From JAQUTK01 sp963677415 (GTDB taxonomy: Bacteria; Bacteroidota; Bacteroidia; Bacteroidales; JAQUTK01): a stretch of 64,000 bases of DNA. This document shows positions 28,031 to 37,241 of the stretch, piece by piece (position 1 is the stretch's first letter; each line of letters begins with the position of its first letter). The DNA lies in the NCBI GenBank assembly GCA_963677415.2, contig CAXXFJ010000048.1:124001-188000 (forward strand), written 5' to 3'. Made by a program: the position numbers and the translations under genes. A model generated the notes under the pieces. It was not told the origin of the DNA and made no database searches. It saw only the letters and a list, made by a program, of their open reading frames with translations.

Positions 28031-29650
28031 ATGAAAATAAGTGCTCTCGTTCTATCAATATTCGTTACCGTTTGTTTGTGCGCTCCGGCTCAGAAACCAC
28101 CAATCACTCCGGCTTGGGCTTTTAAACACCTGGTATGGGAAGATAGTATAAATACATCGGAAGGGGTCATCGCTTTAACAGAGATGTATCTGAAACACAA
28201 TATTCCCGTTGGTTCTGTCATAATTGATAGTCCGTGGAGTACTGCTTACAACGATTTTAACTGGGATACAAAGCGCTATCCGGATAGTAAAAAGATGATC
28301 CGGTTCTTTAAGGATAAAGATATAAAGGTCATATTGTGGCTTACGGGAGCTGTCAATCTCAAAGCGAAAGATACACGCTCGCAGAAGTGTGAATCGTATG
28401 ACTATGCAGTATCTAAGAATTATGGAGTTAATGATAGCAAAACGCATGAATGGTGGAAGGGAACGGGAATACATCTCGACTTTACCAATAAGTCTGCCGT
28501 TAAATGGTGGGGCACTCAGTTAGATAAAGTCTTTATAGATGGTGTGTATGGATGGAAAGTGGACCAGGGGGAACTTTATTTTGGCGATACATTGAAGACG
28601 TCCATTGGAACAATGACCAATGAGGAATTCCGCCCTTATTATTATGATGCCATGTATGATTACACATTATCAAGAAGAGCCGGAGGGATTATTCTTGCCA
28701 GACCCTATTCTCATCAGGGCGGTTATTTTGCTAGTGTTGAGAAGATGAGTCTGGGATGGTGTGGCGATTTTTCAGGAGACTGGAAAGGACTGAAGTTGCA
28801 GGTAAATAATATCTATAAGTCTGCTGAGAAAGGGTACGGTGCTCCCGGCTGTGAAGTAGCCGGTTTCTTCCAGGCGCGTTCCAATACGAATCAATACATC
28901 CGTTACAGTCAGTTTGGTGCCATGACTGCAACCATGATTAATGGAGGTGAAAATGGTGCATTCTCCAATCATTTACCATGGTATCATGGCAAAGAAGCAA
29001 CAGATATCTATCGGTTTTGTGTCGAGTTGCACGAGCAGTTAATTCCTTATCTCTTCTCAACCGTCGTAGATGCTCATTTGCAGGGTGGTTCCCTGATCAC
29101 GAACGTGAACTACGAGCAATCGACACATCAACTGGGAGAGAGTTTGTTTACCAAAGTTATTGACTCTCCTGAAAATACAGTTTCATTTAATCTTCCTAAG
29201 AGTGGAGAATGGATCTACTTTTGGACCAATCAATCATATGCTGCCGGAACAAAGATAACCCGTACATACCCGCTCCAAGAGTTTCCTCTGTTTGTGAAGG
29301 CCGGTGCAATTATTCCTTTGAAGGTGGAAAACAGCGTGACCGGTATCGGAGATGAGTCAATGAAAGACAAAGAAGTTATCCTGATCTATTCTCAGAACGG
29401 AAAGTCTTCATTTCTCTATCATTCGCCTGACGGTGAGGGAATAGAGTATAAAGATATTTCAATTGATTTTGATGGAGAGAAGGGGCTATTGGCTGTGAAC
29501 GGGAAGGCAAACAAAGAATATGTGTTTATTCTGAGAAATGTAAAGAGTGTGACGGATGTGCAAAATGCTCACTCCTGGTACTTTAACAAAGCCATGAATG
29601 AACTTCAGATATTTGCAACCGGTAAACGTCTGACTATTTCCATACATTGA
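28031..29650 (+). CDS. Secreted GH31-family glycoside hydrolase
   Basis: 539 residues with a signal peptide (about 1-20). It opens directly into the GH31 barrel (WAFKHLVWEDS near 29) and lacks the long N-terminal beta-sandwich of classical alpha-glucosidases. The probable nucleophile is Asp178 in GWKVDQGE; the probable acid/base is Asp246 in WCGDFSGDW. A proximal C-terminal beta domain follows from about 395 (FPLFVKAGAIIPL). Family activities include alpha-glucosidase, alpha-xylosidase and alpha-galactosidase; which one applies cannot be decided. Paired divergently with GH76, suggesting joint use of one glycan. Confidence 0.87.
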   Translation: MKISALVLSIFVTVCLCAPAQKPPITPAWAFKHLVWEDSINTSEGVIALTEMYLKHNIPVGSVIIDSPWSTAYNDFNWDTKRYPDSKKMIRFFKDKDIKVILWLTGAVNLKAKDTRSQKCESYDYAVSKNYGVNDSKTHEWWKGTGIHLDFTNKSAVKWWGTQLDKVFIDGVYGWKVDQGELYFGDTLKTSIGTMTNEEFRPYYYDAMYDYTLSRRAGGIILARPYSHQGGYFASVEKMSLGWCGDFSGDWKGLKLQVNNIYKSAEKGYGAPGCEVAGFFQARSNTNQYIRYSQFGAMTATMINGGENGAFSNHLPWYHGKEATDIYRFCVELHEQLIPYLFSTVVDAHLQGGSLITNVNYEQSTHQLGESLFTKVIDSPENTVSFNLPKSGEWIYFWTNQSYAAGTKITRTYPLQEFPLFVKAGAIIPLKVENSVTGIGDESMKDKEVILIYSQNGKSSFLYHSPDGEGIEYKDISIDFDGEKGLLAVNGKANKEYVFILRNVKSVTDVQNAHSWYFNKAMNELQIFATGKRLTISIH

Positions 29651-29940
29651 TAAGCGATACGCTTGAATAGCCTTTTTGTTGCTTTTCCTTTGTTAATTAC
29701 AACGATTATTAATGGAATAACAATAATAATCAGGTGGCATTAGTAAATAAAACGGGAGTTATAGTGTGTGTGTCATAAATATGGTGTTACTTTGCACTCA
29801 ACATGAACAAATGTAGTTTATTTCATTCTCCCTCCTCTTTGAATCTTCTTAATATTTTCTATTAAGTTCTTCCATCTTCGAACAGAGTTACCTAAACTTC
29901 TTTGTATCACATTTCCCTTATTTATTTTATATTTTATTTT

Positions 29941-30186
29941 ATGAACATTTACGTAGGTAATCTGAGCTTCAATGTTACAGATTCAGATTTGCAGAGAACC
30001 ATGGAAGAATTCGGAGAAGTAGTCTCCGTTAAATTAATCATTGACAGAATGACAAACCGCTCTAAGGGTTTTGCTTTTGTTGAAATGCCGAACAAAACAG
30101 AAGCTATTAATGCTATCAAAAAGCTTAATGGTTATGAATATGACGGACGTCCAATGACTGTTAAAGAGGCTATTCCAAAGTACTAA
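29941..30186 (+). CDS. RRM-domain RNA-binding protein
   Basis: 81 residues, a single RNA-recognition motif. RNP2 is IYVGNL (3-8) and RNP1 is KGFAFVEM (42-49), both with the aromatic residues that stack on RNA bases. Small RRM-only proteins are abundant in Bacteroidetes; some B. thetaiotaomicron members (Rbp proteins) affect polysaccharide-locus expression. The leader of roughly 150 bases upstream contains no gene and is T-rich. ATG 29941 is used; the frame runs upstream to 29902 with no support. A terminator follows 30 bases after the stop, then a DEAD-box helicase gene. Confidence 0.93.
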   Translation: MNIYVGNLSFNVTDSDLQRTMEEFGEVVSVKLIIDRMTNRSKGFAFVEMPNKTEAINAIKKLNGYEYDGRPMTVKEAIPKY

Positions 30187-30219
30187 TCAGTACGAGGTAT
30201 CCCAATACAAGTTATAAAG

Positions 30220-30254
30220 AGCAGGCAAATCCTTTGTGGGTTTGCCTGTTTTAT
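30220..30254 (+). terminator. Terminator or attenuator between RRM and helicase genes
   Basis: caggcaaatcc pairs with gggtttgcctg (one wobble, 5-base loop) and is followed by ttttatt. It sits between the RRM stop and the helicase ATG, so read-through could set helicase expression. Confidence 0.8.
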
Positions 30255-30274
30255 TCACCAATCCTTACAAATAC

Positions 30275-31399
30275 ATGACATTTAAAGATTTAAATATTAT
30301 AGAGCCCATTTTGAAGGCTCTTTCTGAAAAAGAATATACCCTTCCTACTCCTATACAACAACAAGCCATCCCGGTACTTCTGAACAACCGTGACATATTG
30401 GGATGCGCACAAACCGGAACTGGTAAAACAGCCGCATTTGCAATACCTATAATACAACAGTTAACTCAAGAAAGGGAGTCTGGCAAATATAGGGATATCA
30501 AAGCTTTGATCCTTACACCAACACGCGAACTTGCAATTCAAATTGATGAGAGTTTTACTGACTACGGTAAATATACTCCTTTGCGTCATTGTGTTATTTT
30601 TGGTGGTGTGAAGCAAAAAGCGCAAACAGATAAAATTCAGAAAGGGGTAGATATCTTGATTGCTACACCAGGTCGTTTGCTTGACCTTATTAATCAGAAA
30701 TATATAAGTTTGAGTAAGATTAGATATTTCGTGCTTGACGAGGCTGACCGTATGCTAGACATGGGTTTTATCCATGATATTAAACGTATTTTACCGATGT
30801 TGCCACGTGACCGTCAGACTCAGTTCTTCTCTGCTACTATGCCTCCGGTAATTGCTACTCTTGCAAAAACAATTCTCCGTAATCCGGTCAGAGTAGAAGT
30901 TACTCCTGTCTCTTCAACAATTGATGCAATTAAACAGTACATCTATTTTGTGGAGAAGGAAGAAAAGAAGCGCTTACTGATTAAATTACTAAACAAAGAT
31001 AAGGATCAATCGGTATTAGTTTTTTCCCGCACCAAACACGGTGCAAATAAAATTGCACAGGATTTATGCAAAGCGGGCATTGAAACAGAAGCAATTCATG
31101 GCAATAAGTCTCAAGGTGCACGTCAACGTGCTTTAAGTAACTTCAAATCACATTCAACTCGCGTGTTGATTGCTACAGATATTGCAGCGCGTGGTATTGA
31201 TATTGAACAGTTGCCGATGGTAATCAATTACGATCTCCCTGAAGTTGCAGAAACATATGTACATCGTATCGGCCGTACTGGTAGGGCAGGTAATAGTGGA
31301 GTGTCTGTTTCTTTTTGTAATCAGGATGAGCGTCAGCAGCTGAAAGATATTCAAAAGTTGATCGGAAAGATTATTCAGGTAGTCAAATACCAGGAGTAA
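30275..31399 (+). CDS. DEAD-box ATP-dependent RNA helicase (RhlE-like)
   Basis: 374 residues. All core motifs are visible: Q motif PTPIQQQAIP, I AQTGTGKT (45-52), Ia PTRELA, Ib TPGR, II DEAD (155-158), III SAT, V ARGID and VI HRIGRTGR. The C-terminal tail is short, as in compact RhlE types. It unwinds RNA in ribosome assembly or mRNA decay, often at low temperature. ATG at 30275 is chosen over a GTG at 30236 inside the preceding hairpin. Neighbourhood with an RRM gene suggests linked use. Confidence 0.94.
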   Translation: MTFKDLNIIEPILKALSEKEYTLPTPIQQQAIPVLLNNRDILGCAQTGTGKTAAFAIPIIQQLTQERESGKYRDIKALILTPTRELAIQIDESFTDYGKYTPLRHCVIFGGVKQKAQTDKIQKGVDILIATPGRLLDLINQKYISLSKIRYFVLDEADRMLDMGFIHDIKRILPMLPRDRQTQFFSATMPPVIATLAKTILRNPVRVEVTPVSSTIDAIKQYIYFVEKEEKKRLLIKLLNKDKDQSVLVFSRTKHGANKIAQDLCKAGIETEAIHGNKSQGARQRALSNFKSHSTRVLIATDIAARGIDIEQLPMVINYDLPEVAETYVHRIGRTGRAGNSGVSVSFCNQDERQQLKDIQKLIGKIIQVVKYQE

Positions 31400-31517
31400 C
31401 CAGAAAGATAAAGCTTCTCAGAGATGGGGTTTGTATGTTAAGGAACGATACGAGTCCCATTTGCTTTATTTAACTGAAATATTTTCTTCAGGAAATAGTT
31501 TATAATGAAAATAGTTG

Positions 31518-31525
31518 TATCTTTG
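31518..31525 (+). promoter_or_regulatory. Candidate -7 element for the thioredoxin gene
   Basis: TATCTTTG, 26 bases before the ATG at 31552; exact TAnnTTTG. Confidence 0.5.
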
Positions 31526-31551
31526 CAATATCATTCATTAATAAGAAGAAT

Positions 31552-32013
31552 ATGAAAAAGATTTTATTTGTGGTTTTGTTGCTTGCGGGAGGTTTAATTA
31601 CTTACGCTAGCTTGCAAAAGAGTAGTGATGTTACTAATAAAAAAACAGAAAATAAGATGAAACCAATTGAATTAACAAAAGCAGATTTTTACAAGAATGT
31701 TGCTAATTTGGACTTAGGTGACTGGAAGTATTTAGGTGAAAAGCCCGCTGTTATTGATTTTTACGCAACTTGGTGTGGACCTTGCAAGGCTGTTGCTCCT
31801 ATCATGGAAGAATTGGCCGTTGAATATAACGGGAAGGTTATCATGTATAAAGTTGATGTGGATAAAGAGCCAGCTTTGGCTGCTTCATTTGGTATCCAAA
31901 GTATCCCTTCTTTGCTTTTTGTACCGGTAACAGGGAAACCTCAGATGAGTAAAGGAGCGATGCCTAAGACTTCATTAAAAAAGGCGATAGAAGATATATT
32001 ACTTAAGAAATAA
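31552..32013 (+). CDS. Exported thioredoxin (TrxP-like)
   Basis: 153 residues with an N-terminal hydrophobic signal or anchor (about 4-20), so it probably works in the periplasm. The thioredoxin fold has the active site WCGPCK (74-79) and the cis-proline in GIQSIPSLLF. It resembles the Bacteroides TrxP type, which has an insert before the active site (DLGDWKYLGEKPAVIDFYA, in part). It would exchange disulfides in exported proteins. A MarR-type gene follows 15 bases downstream, indicating a redox-linked operon. Confidence 0.92.
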   Translation: MKKILFVVLLLAGGLITYASLQKSSDVTNKKTENKMKPIELTKADFYKNVANLDLGDWKYLGEKPAVIDFYATWCGPCKAVAPIMEELAVEYNGKVIMYKVDVDKEPALAASFGIQSIPSLLFVPVTGKPQMSKGAMPKTSLKKAIEDILLKK

Positions 32014-32028
32014 GAGAAGGTCTTAATT

Positions 32029-32385
32029 ATGGAAACACTTTGTAAAGTTCGCGACTTATATCGTTCAATTACACGTTTTGAGTCAGACTTTGAACATGAA
32101 CATCAGATCTGCTTGAATGAAGGAATGGTTTTGTGTAGTCTGAATAAGTCAGAGTTACTTTCTTCAGGTGAGATTGCAGACCTTTTAGGTTTGACTTGTT
32201 CAAATACTTCCAAAGTGATCCGATCTGTAGAAGAAAAGGGTTTCATAGAACGAATACTTGGCGAACAAGATAAACGACAAATGTATTTTAGACTCACTCC
32301 GGCTGGTAAAACAAAACTTCGTGATATAGATTGCAAGGAGATTGAAATGCCAGAGTTGCTAAGTAAGGTTATGAAAATGTATTAA
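32029..32385 (+). CDS. MarR-family transcriptional regulator
   Basis: 118 residues with a winged helix: LSSGEIADLLGLTCSNTSKVIRSVEEKGF (recognition helix SNTSKVIRSVEEKG) followed by the wing ERILGEQDKRQMYFRLTPAGK. Contains one Cys in the recognition region (LTCSNT), which might sense oxidants; that is conjecture. Co-transcribed with the thioredoxin gene and probably its autoregulator. Confidence 0.88.
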   Translation: METLCKVRDLYRSITRFESDFEHEHQICLNEGMVLCSLNKSELLSSGEIADLLGLTCSNTSKVIRSVEEKGFIERILGEQDKRQMYFRLTPAGKTKLRDIDCKEIEMPELLSKVMKMY

Positions 32386-32410
32386 AAACAGATAGACCTA
32401 TCTGTTTTTA
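32384..32410 (+). terminator. Terminator at the end of the thioredoxin-MarR operon
   Basis: aaaaacagata pairs with tatctgttttt over a 4-base loop and ends in T5. The left arm includes the stop codon. Confidence 0.75.
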
Positions 32411-32458
32411 AAGTGGTATTTTAAATGTTCAGGTTTATAGGTATATTAGATTGTTAGT

Positions 32459-32508
32459 AGGAAATAAAAAACACATAGTCGGTTAAGGCTATGTGTTTTT
32501 TATTTCCT
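32459..32508. repeat. 20-bp perfect inverted repeat, possible second terminator
   Basis: Arms 32459-32478 and 32489-32508 are exactly complementary (core aaaaaacacatag with ctatgtgtttttt) around a 10-base loop. Works as a terminator in either direction. Confidence 0.85.
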
Positions 32509-32747
32509 ATTTTTTGCTTTGATGAAGATGAACGACTATATTTGCTTCAAGAATAGGAGTGTCTTTTATATTCATTCGTAGGAACATGTAAAGGAATGAC
32601 TCTACATGAGTTCAAAAGTCAGATTTGTAAGTTATTTGGTCATTTTTGAAAGTATGATTGAATGAATTTAAAATACTTTTGTTCTGTTGAATAAGGACAG
32701 ATTCTTATCAAGTTTCTATTACTCAACAAAATAATCCCTGTAAAAAC
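32509..32747. other. Leader region of the DUF3863-GH78 operon
   Basis: No gene or RNA recognised; the region presumably holds the operon promoter. I see no exact TAnnTTTG with a partner. Confidence 0.3.
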
Positions 32748-34427
32748 ATGAAAAGCGGACAAATAGTATTAGGACTTGGATTGATCGCAGTCTTATTTTC
32801 AGGATGTAACAAGCATCCTAAAACTCAGCTCGGAGAGAATCCTCCACGAATAGCAAACATTATCAATTTTGTAAGACAAACGGAACCCCGTGACAGCAAT
32901 ATAACGGATGAGGTATTGTATAATTCTGTCGTTGAACAGATAAAACAGGTAAAACAGTATAATCTGCCCGCAACTTTTCTTTTGCAGTATGACGCTTTGA
33001 TTAACCCAAAATATCAATTACTGTTGAAGACAGAACTTCCTGCTAACTGTGAAGTGGGTGGCTGGTGGGAAATCACTCAGCCTCATGTTGAGGCTGCCGG
33101 AATGGCTTGGCGTGGAGCATATCCGTGGGATTGGCACGCAAATGTTGGTTTTGCTACTGGATACACTCCGATTGAAAGAGAAAAACTGGTGGATGTGTAT
33201 ATGGAGAAGTTTAAATCTGTATTTGGTAAATATCCTTCTTCCGTCGGTTCATGGTTCATCGATGCACGCTCTTTACAGTATATGTATGATAAATATAAGA
33301 TCTGTGCTTCATGTAATTGCAAAGACCAGATTGGTACAGATGGATATACAATGTGGGGAGGGTATTGGAATCAAGGCTATTATCCGAGCAAGAATAATGC
33401 GTATATCCCTGCCCAAACAGTGGATGGACAAATCCCTGTTCCAATATTCAGGATGTTGGGTAGTGATCCTATCTATCAATACTATGCGGGATTGGGTGGA
33501 AGTGTCCAACATGTGGAGAGTCTGGAGCCTGTGTATGGAAATGGAGGTGGTAATGAGAATTGGGTGAACTGGTTCTTCGGTATTGTTGTTAAGCAGGAAA
33601 CACTCTCTTTTCAATATATGCAGATTGGTCAGGAAAACTCTTTTACATGGGATCGTATGAAACATGGTTTAGAAGTTCAAATTCCGAAATTAGATTCTAT
33701 TCGTAAACTCGGACTAGTCAGAGTGGAGACTTTGGAACAAACCGGGCGTTGGTTTAAGGAACAGTATAAGGTTACTCCTGCTTCTGCAGTGGCTGCTTTA
33801 GATGATATACGCAATCAAGGAGCGAAGTCTGTTTGGTACGACAGTCGTTTTTATCGCACGAATTTATATTGGCATCAAGACCAATTTCTTATTCGTGATT
33901 TACATCTTTTTGATGAGAACTTAAAGTCTGATTACCTGACGCAGGCGGGGACATCTACTCAGTGCGAATACAAAGCACTTCCTTTTGTGGATGGCTTTAA
34001 TTGGAGCTCATCCGAATATCTTGCTGGATTGAGGATCATGATGAAAGATGAAGACAGAAATAGCATTGAACTGAAATCTGATACTCCTACCGTGAAGTCT
34101 ATTCCTCCCAGCACTCTTTCGGTGCAGTTTAAACTAATCCCTACCGGGTATTGCAGTATCAAATGTGAAGAATCAAAACTAGTGCTTTCATGTGGGGGAT
34201 TAGCAGGAATTAATTGGTGGTTGGAATTATCTGTAGCTCCAAAAGTAACTCTTCCTTTCTCAAAAATAGATACTGCGAGTATTCAGGCAGTCTTCAAGGG
34301 CTTTATATATCAGGTGGGCTGCGAAGCCGGTACTATTGAAGGTAATCATGATAAGTCTTTTCAGCCTTTTGTGTATCGGATCCATCCGAAAGTGAATTCT
34401 ATTATTTTAAATATGGACAATAAATGA
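32748..34427 (+). CDS. DUF3863-type lipoprotein, possible carbohydrate-active enzyme
   Basis: 559 residues with a lipobox FSGC (Cys20). The body resembles the DUF3863 (N-terminal) and DUF3864 (C-terminal) pair known only from Bacteroidetes. The N-terminal part reads like a polysaccharide-deacetylase-type barrel (ATFLLQYDALINPKY, EVGGWWEITQPHVE, WHANVGFATGY), but the metal site is not certain. The C-terminal part is beta-rich. It shares ATGA with the GH78 rhamnosidase gene (4-base overlap), so the two are translated together and probably act on the same rhamnose-containing glycan. No enzymatic activity is established. Confidence 0.75.
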   Translation: MKSGQIVLGLGLIAVLFSGCNKHPKTQLGENPPRIANIINFVRQTEPRDSNITDEVLYNSVVEQIKQVKQYNLPATFLLQYDALINPKYQLLLKTELPANCEVGGWWEITQPHVEAAGMAWRGAYPWDWHANVGFATGYTPIEREKLVDVYMEKFKSVFGKYPSSVGSWFIDARSLQYMYDKYKICASCNCKDQIGTDGYTMWGGYWNQGYYPSKNNAYIPAQTVDGQIPVPIFRMLGSDPIYQYYAGLGGSVQHVESLEPVYGNGGGNENWVNWFFGIVVKQETLSFQYMQIGQENSFTWDRMKHGLEVQIPKLDSIRKLGLVRVETLEQTGRWFKEQYKVTPASAVAALDDIRNQGAKSVWYDSRFYRTNLYWHQDQFLIRDLHLFDENLKSDYLTQAGTSTQCEYKALPFVDGFNWSSSEYLAGLRIMMKDEDRNSIELKSDTPTVKSIPPSTLSVQFKLIPTGYCSIKCEESKLVLSCGGLAGINWWLELSVAPKVTLPFSKIDTASIQAVFKGFIYQVGCEAGTIEGNHDKSFQPFVYRIHPKVNSIILNMDNK

Positions 34428-37087
34428 AAAATGAAATGATTCGTACGAAGATTCATCTCTTGAGAAATTGGATATTGGTTACTGTTTTGCTTTTTGTTTT
34501 TTCTTATCCGTTTATTAGCTGTTTGAATGCGAAAGTGGCTATTACAGATCTGAAATGCGAATATATTGATAATCCAATAGGTATCGATGCCCGGAAACCC
34601 CGTTTTACATGGATTGTCACGGGTAGTGATGCAAACTATTTGCAAGATTCATACCAGATATGTATTGCTACATCTCCTGAATTATTACTCTCCGGTGCGC
34701 CTGATGTATGGGCTCCGGAAAAAGTAATGAGTGCTTCAAACAGGGTTGTTTATAATGGTTCTACAGACCTGGTGTCTCATCAGAAGTATTACTGGAATGT
34801 CATAGTGAATGACCATCAGGGAAAGGAGTATCGTTCTGAATGTGCTTTTTTCGAAATGGGAATAATTAATCTCTCCGATTGGAAAGCTCTATGGATCTCG
34901 GATAGTAACGATAAAGAGTTTCGTCCTTCGCCATTATTCAGAAAAAACTTTGAGGTTGGAAAGAAGATTGCAACTGCAAGGGCTTATGTCAGTGGATTAG
35001 GTTACTACGAGTTGTATCTGAACGGAAATCGGGTCGGAAAGAATATGCTTGATCCCGGATATACTCATTTTGACAAACGGGTGCTTTATGTGACGCATGA
35101 TATTACTTCCTTGCTTAAGGATGGGGATAACTGTGCAGCTGCTGTGCTTGGCAATGGATGGTTTAATGTGCAATCACGTGGTGTGTGGGACTTTGAAAAA
35201 GCACGATGGCGCAATCGTCCGCAACTTTTATGTGAGATAAGGATTACCTATAAAGACGGGACTGTCGAAACGATTGCTTCAGACGAAAGCTGGAAGACTT
35301 CAACCGGTGCATATCAGTTTAATAATATCTATAGCGGAGATATCTATGATGCCCGGTTAGAGAAGAAGGGATGGAAGCTGGCTGATTTTGATGACTCTCA
35401 ATGGCCCAAAGCTCGTTGCGTATCTGCGCCGGCACCAATTGTACAGGCTCAGGTGATGCCTGCCATTCATGTGACCCGCGAGTTGAAGCCTGTTTCTATG
35501 AATAAAATCAGTGATAAGATTTATGTATATGACCTTGGTGTGAATATCTCTGGACTTTGCCGTTTGCAATTAAAAGGTGAAGCAGGAGCCAGGGTGGCTC
35601 TGCGTCACGGCGAACTCCTCACCAAAGAGGGTCGTCTGGAGCAAGGGAATCTTAATATCTATTTCAAACCCATTGACCCCACTGAGACATTTCAGGAGGA
35701 TATTTATATATTGAATGGCGAGGGAGAAGAAACATATACACCTTCTTTTTCCTATCATGGTTTCCAATATGTTGAAGTAGTAAGTAGTGCTCCGATCAAC
35801 TTGAATATAAATAGTTTGACGGGATTACATTTTTATAATGACGTGAAGCCTGTTGGCCAATTCAGCTGTTCGAATGAAACGCTGAACAAAATATGGAGAG
35901 CCACTTGTCTTTCTTATGTGAATAACATGGAGAGTATTCCGACGGATTGTCCTCAACGTGAAAAGAATGGATGGACCGCTGATGCTCATGTTTCCGTTGA
36001 TCTGGGATTACTCAATTATGACGGACTCGCCTTTTATGAGAAATGGATGAATGATTTTATAGACAATCAGCGTCCTGAAGGAGATATTTCCGGTATCATT
36101 CCAAGTTCAGGTTGGGGGTATGGAGAGTGGATTGGTCCTGTGTGGGATGCTGCAATGTTTGTCATACCACATGCACTTTATATGTATTATGAGGACTCTC
36201 GTTCTATAGAAGCAATATATCCGACTTGTGAGAAGTATCTTACATATCTGAAAACCAAAGAGAAGGATGGATTGCTTGCATATGGACTCGGAGACTGGCT
36301 GCCTTATAAGTCGCAAACTCCAATTGATTTTACTTCGAGCTGTTATTATTACCTGGATTACGTCCGGATGGCAGGCTTTGCTAAGTTGCTCGGTAAAGAT
36401 CCTTCGTCCTATCAACAAAAAGCAGAAGAAATAAGGATACTGATTAATGAGAAGTATTTCCATCCTGAGAGCAATACCTATGCGAATGGCACTCAGACAG
36501 CTTTGGGTGTGGCTTTATACATGGGACTTGCGCCAAGTGGAAAGGAGCAAGCTGTAGCTGATCAACTTGCTGCTGCTGTACGGGCAACAGATTGTTATCT
36601 TGATTTTGGTGTTTTGGGAAGTAAGACTGTTCCTGCTATGCTGACAAAATATGGATATGTGGATCTTGCTTTTTCGATGGCTTCTAAAGAGAAGGCTCCA
36701 TCATGGGGATATTGGGTCAATGAGTGTAAAATGACAACACTCGGTGAAACATGGATCATGTCTCCCAAGTTTAATGATGCTTCACTGGACCATGTGTTTA
36801 TGGGTGATATTATCGCTTGGATGCAAAACAGTCTGGCAGGGATCAATTATGACAGTGAGAAACCAGGTTTCCGTCATGTAATTATTCGTCCGCACTTTGT
36901 AAAAGGTTTGGATTGGGTAGATGGCAGTTTTGAATCTCCCCAAGGTATGATCAGATCAGAGTGGAAGCGTAGAGAGGAGAATATTGTTCTTAATGTTACG
37001 ATTCCTATCGGATGTCGTGCTACAATCTATCTTGAAAAGCAGTATGAAGTCGATGGAGGCAAACATCAGTTTGTCGTGAAACTTTGA
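34424..37087 (+). CDS. Secreted alpha-L-rhamnosidase, GH78
   Basis: 887 residues with an N-terminal signal segment (about 12-38). Order: Ig-like domain (LKCEYIDNPIGIDARKPRF near 45), carbohydrate-binding beta domain with ARAYVSGLGYYELYLNG (about 187-203), then the alpha/alpha barrel. Catalytic candidates are Glu513 in DCPQREKNGW (general acid) and Glu775 in TTLGETW. GH78 removes terminal alpha-L-rhamnose from pectin (RG-I), flavonoids or microbial polysaccharides. Length is normal. Partner of the overlapping DUF3863-type gene; SusC/D homologues are missing here, so import of the substrate depends on other loci. Confidence 0.92.
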   Translation: MKNEMIRTKIHLLRNWILVTVLLFVFSYPFISCLNAKVAITDLKCEYIDNPIGIDARKPRFTWIVTGSDANYLQDSYQICIATSPELLLSGAPDVWAPEKVMSASNRVVYNGSTDLVSHQKYYWNVIVNDHQGKEYRSECAFFEMGIINLSDWKALWISDSNDKEFRPSPLFRKNFEVGKKIATARAYVSGLGYYELYLNGNRVGKNMLDPGYTHFDKRVLYVTHDITSLLKDGDNCAAAVLGNGWFNVQSRGVWDFEKARWRNRPQLLCEIRITYKDGTVETIASDESWKTSTGAYQFNNIYSGDIYDARLEKKGWKLADFDDSQWPKARCVSAPAPIVQAQVMPAIHVTRELKPVSMNKISDKIYVYDLGVNISGLCRLQLKGEAGARVALRHGELLTKEGRLEQGNLNIYFKPIDPTETFQEDIYILNGEGEETYTPSFSYHGFQYVEVVSSAPINLNINSLTGLHFYNDVKPVGQFSCSNETLNKIWRATCLSYVNNMESIPTDCPQREKNGWTADAHVSVDLGLLNYDGLAFYEKWMNDFIDNQRPEGDISGIIPSSGWGYGEWIGPVWDAAMFVIPHALYMYYEDSRSIEAIYPTCEKYLTYLKTKEKDGLLAYGLGDWLPYKSQTPIDFTSSCYYYLDYVRMAGFAKLLGKDPSSYQQKAEEIRILINEKYFHPESNTYANGTQTALGVALYMGLAPSGKEQAVADQLAAAVRATDCYLDFGVLGSKTVPAMLTKYGYVDLAFSMASKEKAPSWGYWVNECKMTTLGETWIMSPKFNDASLDHVFMGDIIAWMQNSLAGINYDSEKPGFRHVIIRPHFVKGLDWVDGSFESPQGMIRSEWKRREENIVLNVTIPIGCRATIYLEKQYEVDGGKHQFVVKL

Positions 37088-37179
37088 GAATAGTACTGTT
37101 TTATTCTTCTGAAAGGATGTCTTTCTACAATGAGAGTGAAGAATTGGATAGAGTAGGATAAAAAATGGTAAAATAATTC

Positions 37180-37207
37180 TTTGAAACAAAGAAAAGAGCT
37201 ACTTTTG
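37180..37207 (+). promoter_or_regulatory. Promoter of the ferredoxin gene
   Basis: TTTG at 37180-37183 and TACTTTTG at 37200-37207 (16-base spacing, a little short). Leader of about 28 bases to the ATG. Confidence 0.5.
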
Positions 37208-37241
37208 TACCCGTAGTATTATCAACTAAACAAAAACGAAA

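Noticed and set aside
26535..37087. Complete polysaccharide utilisation locus
   Set aside because: GH76, GH31, DUF3863 and GH78 genes are present but no SusC/SusD pair, hybrid two-component sensor or ECF sigma/anti-sigma pair.
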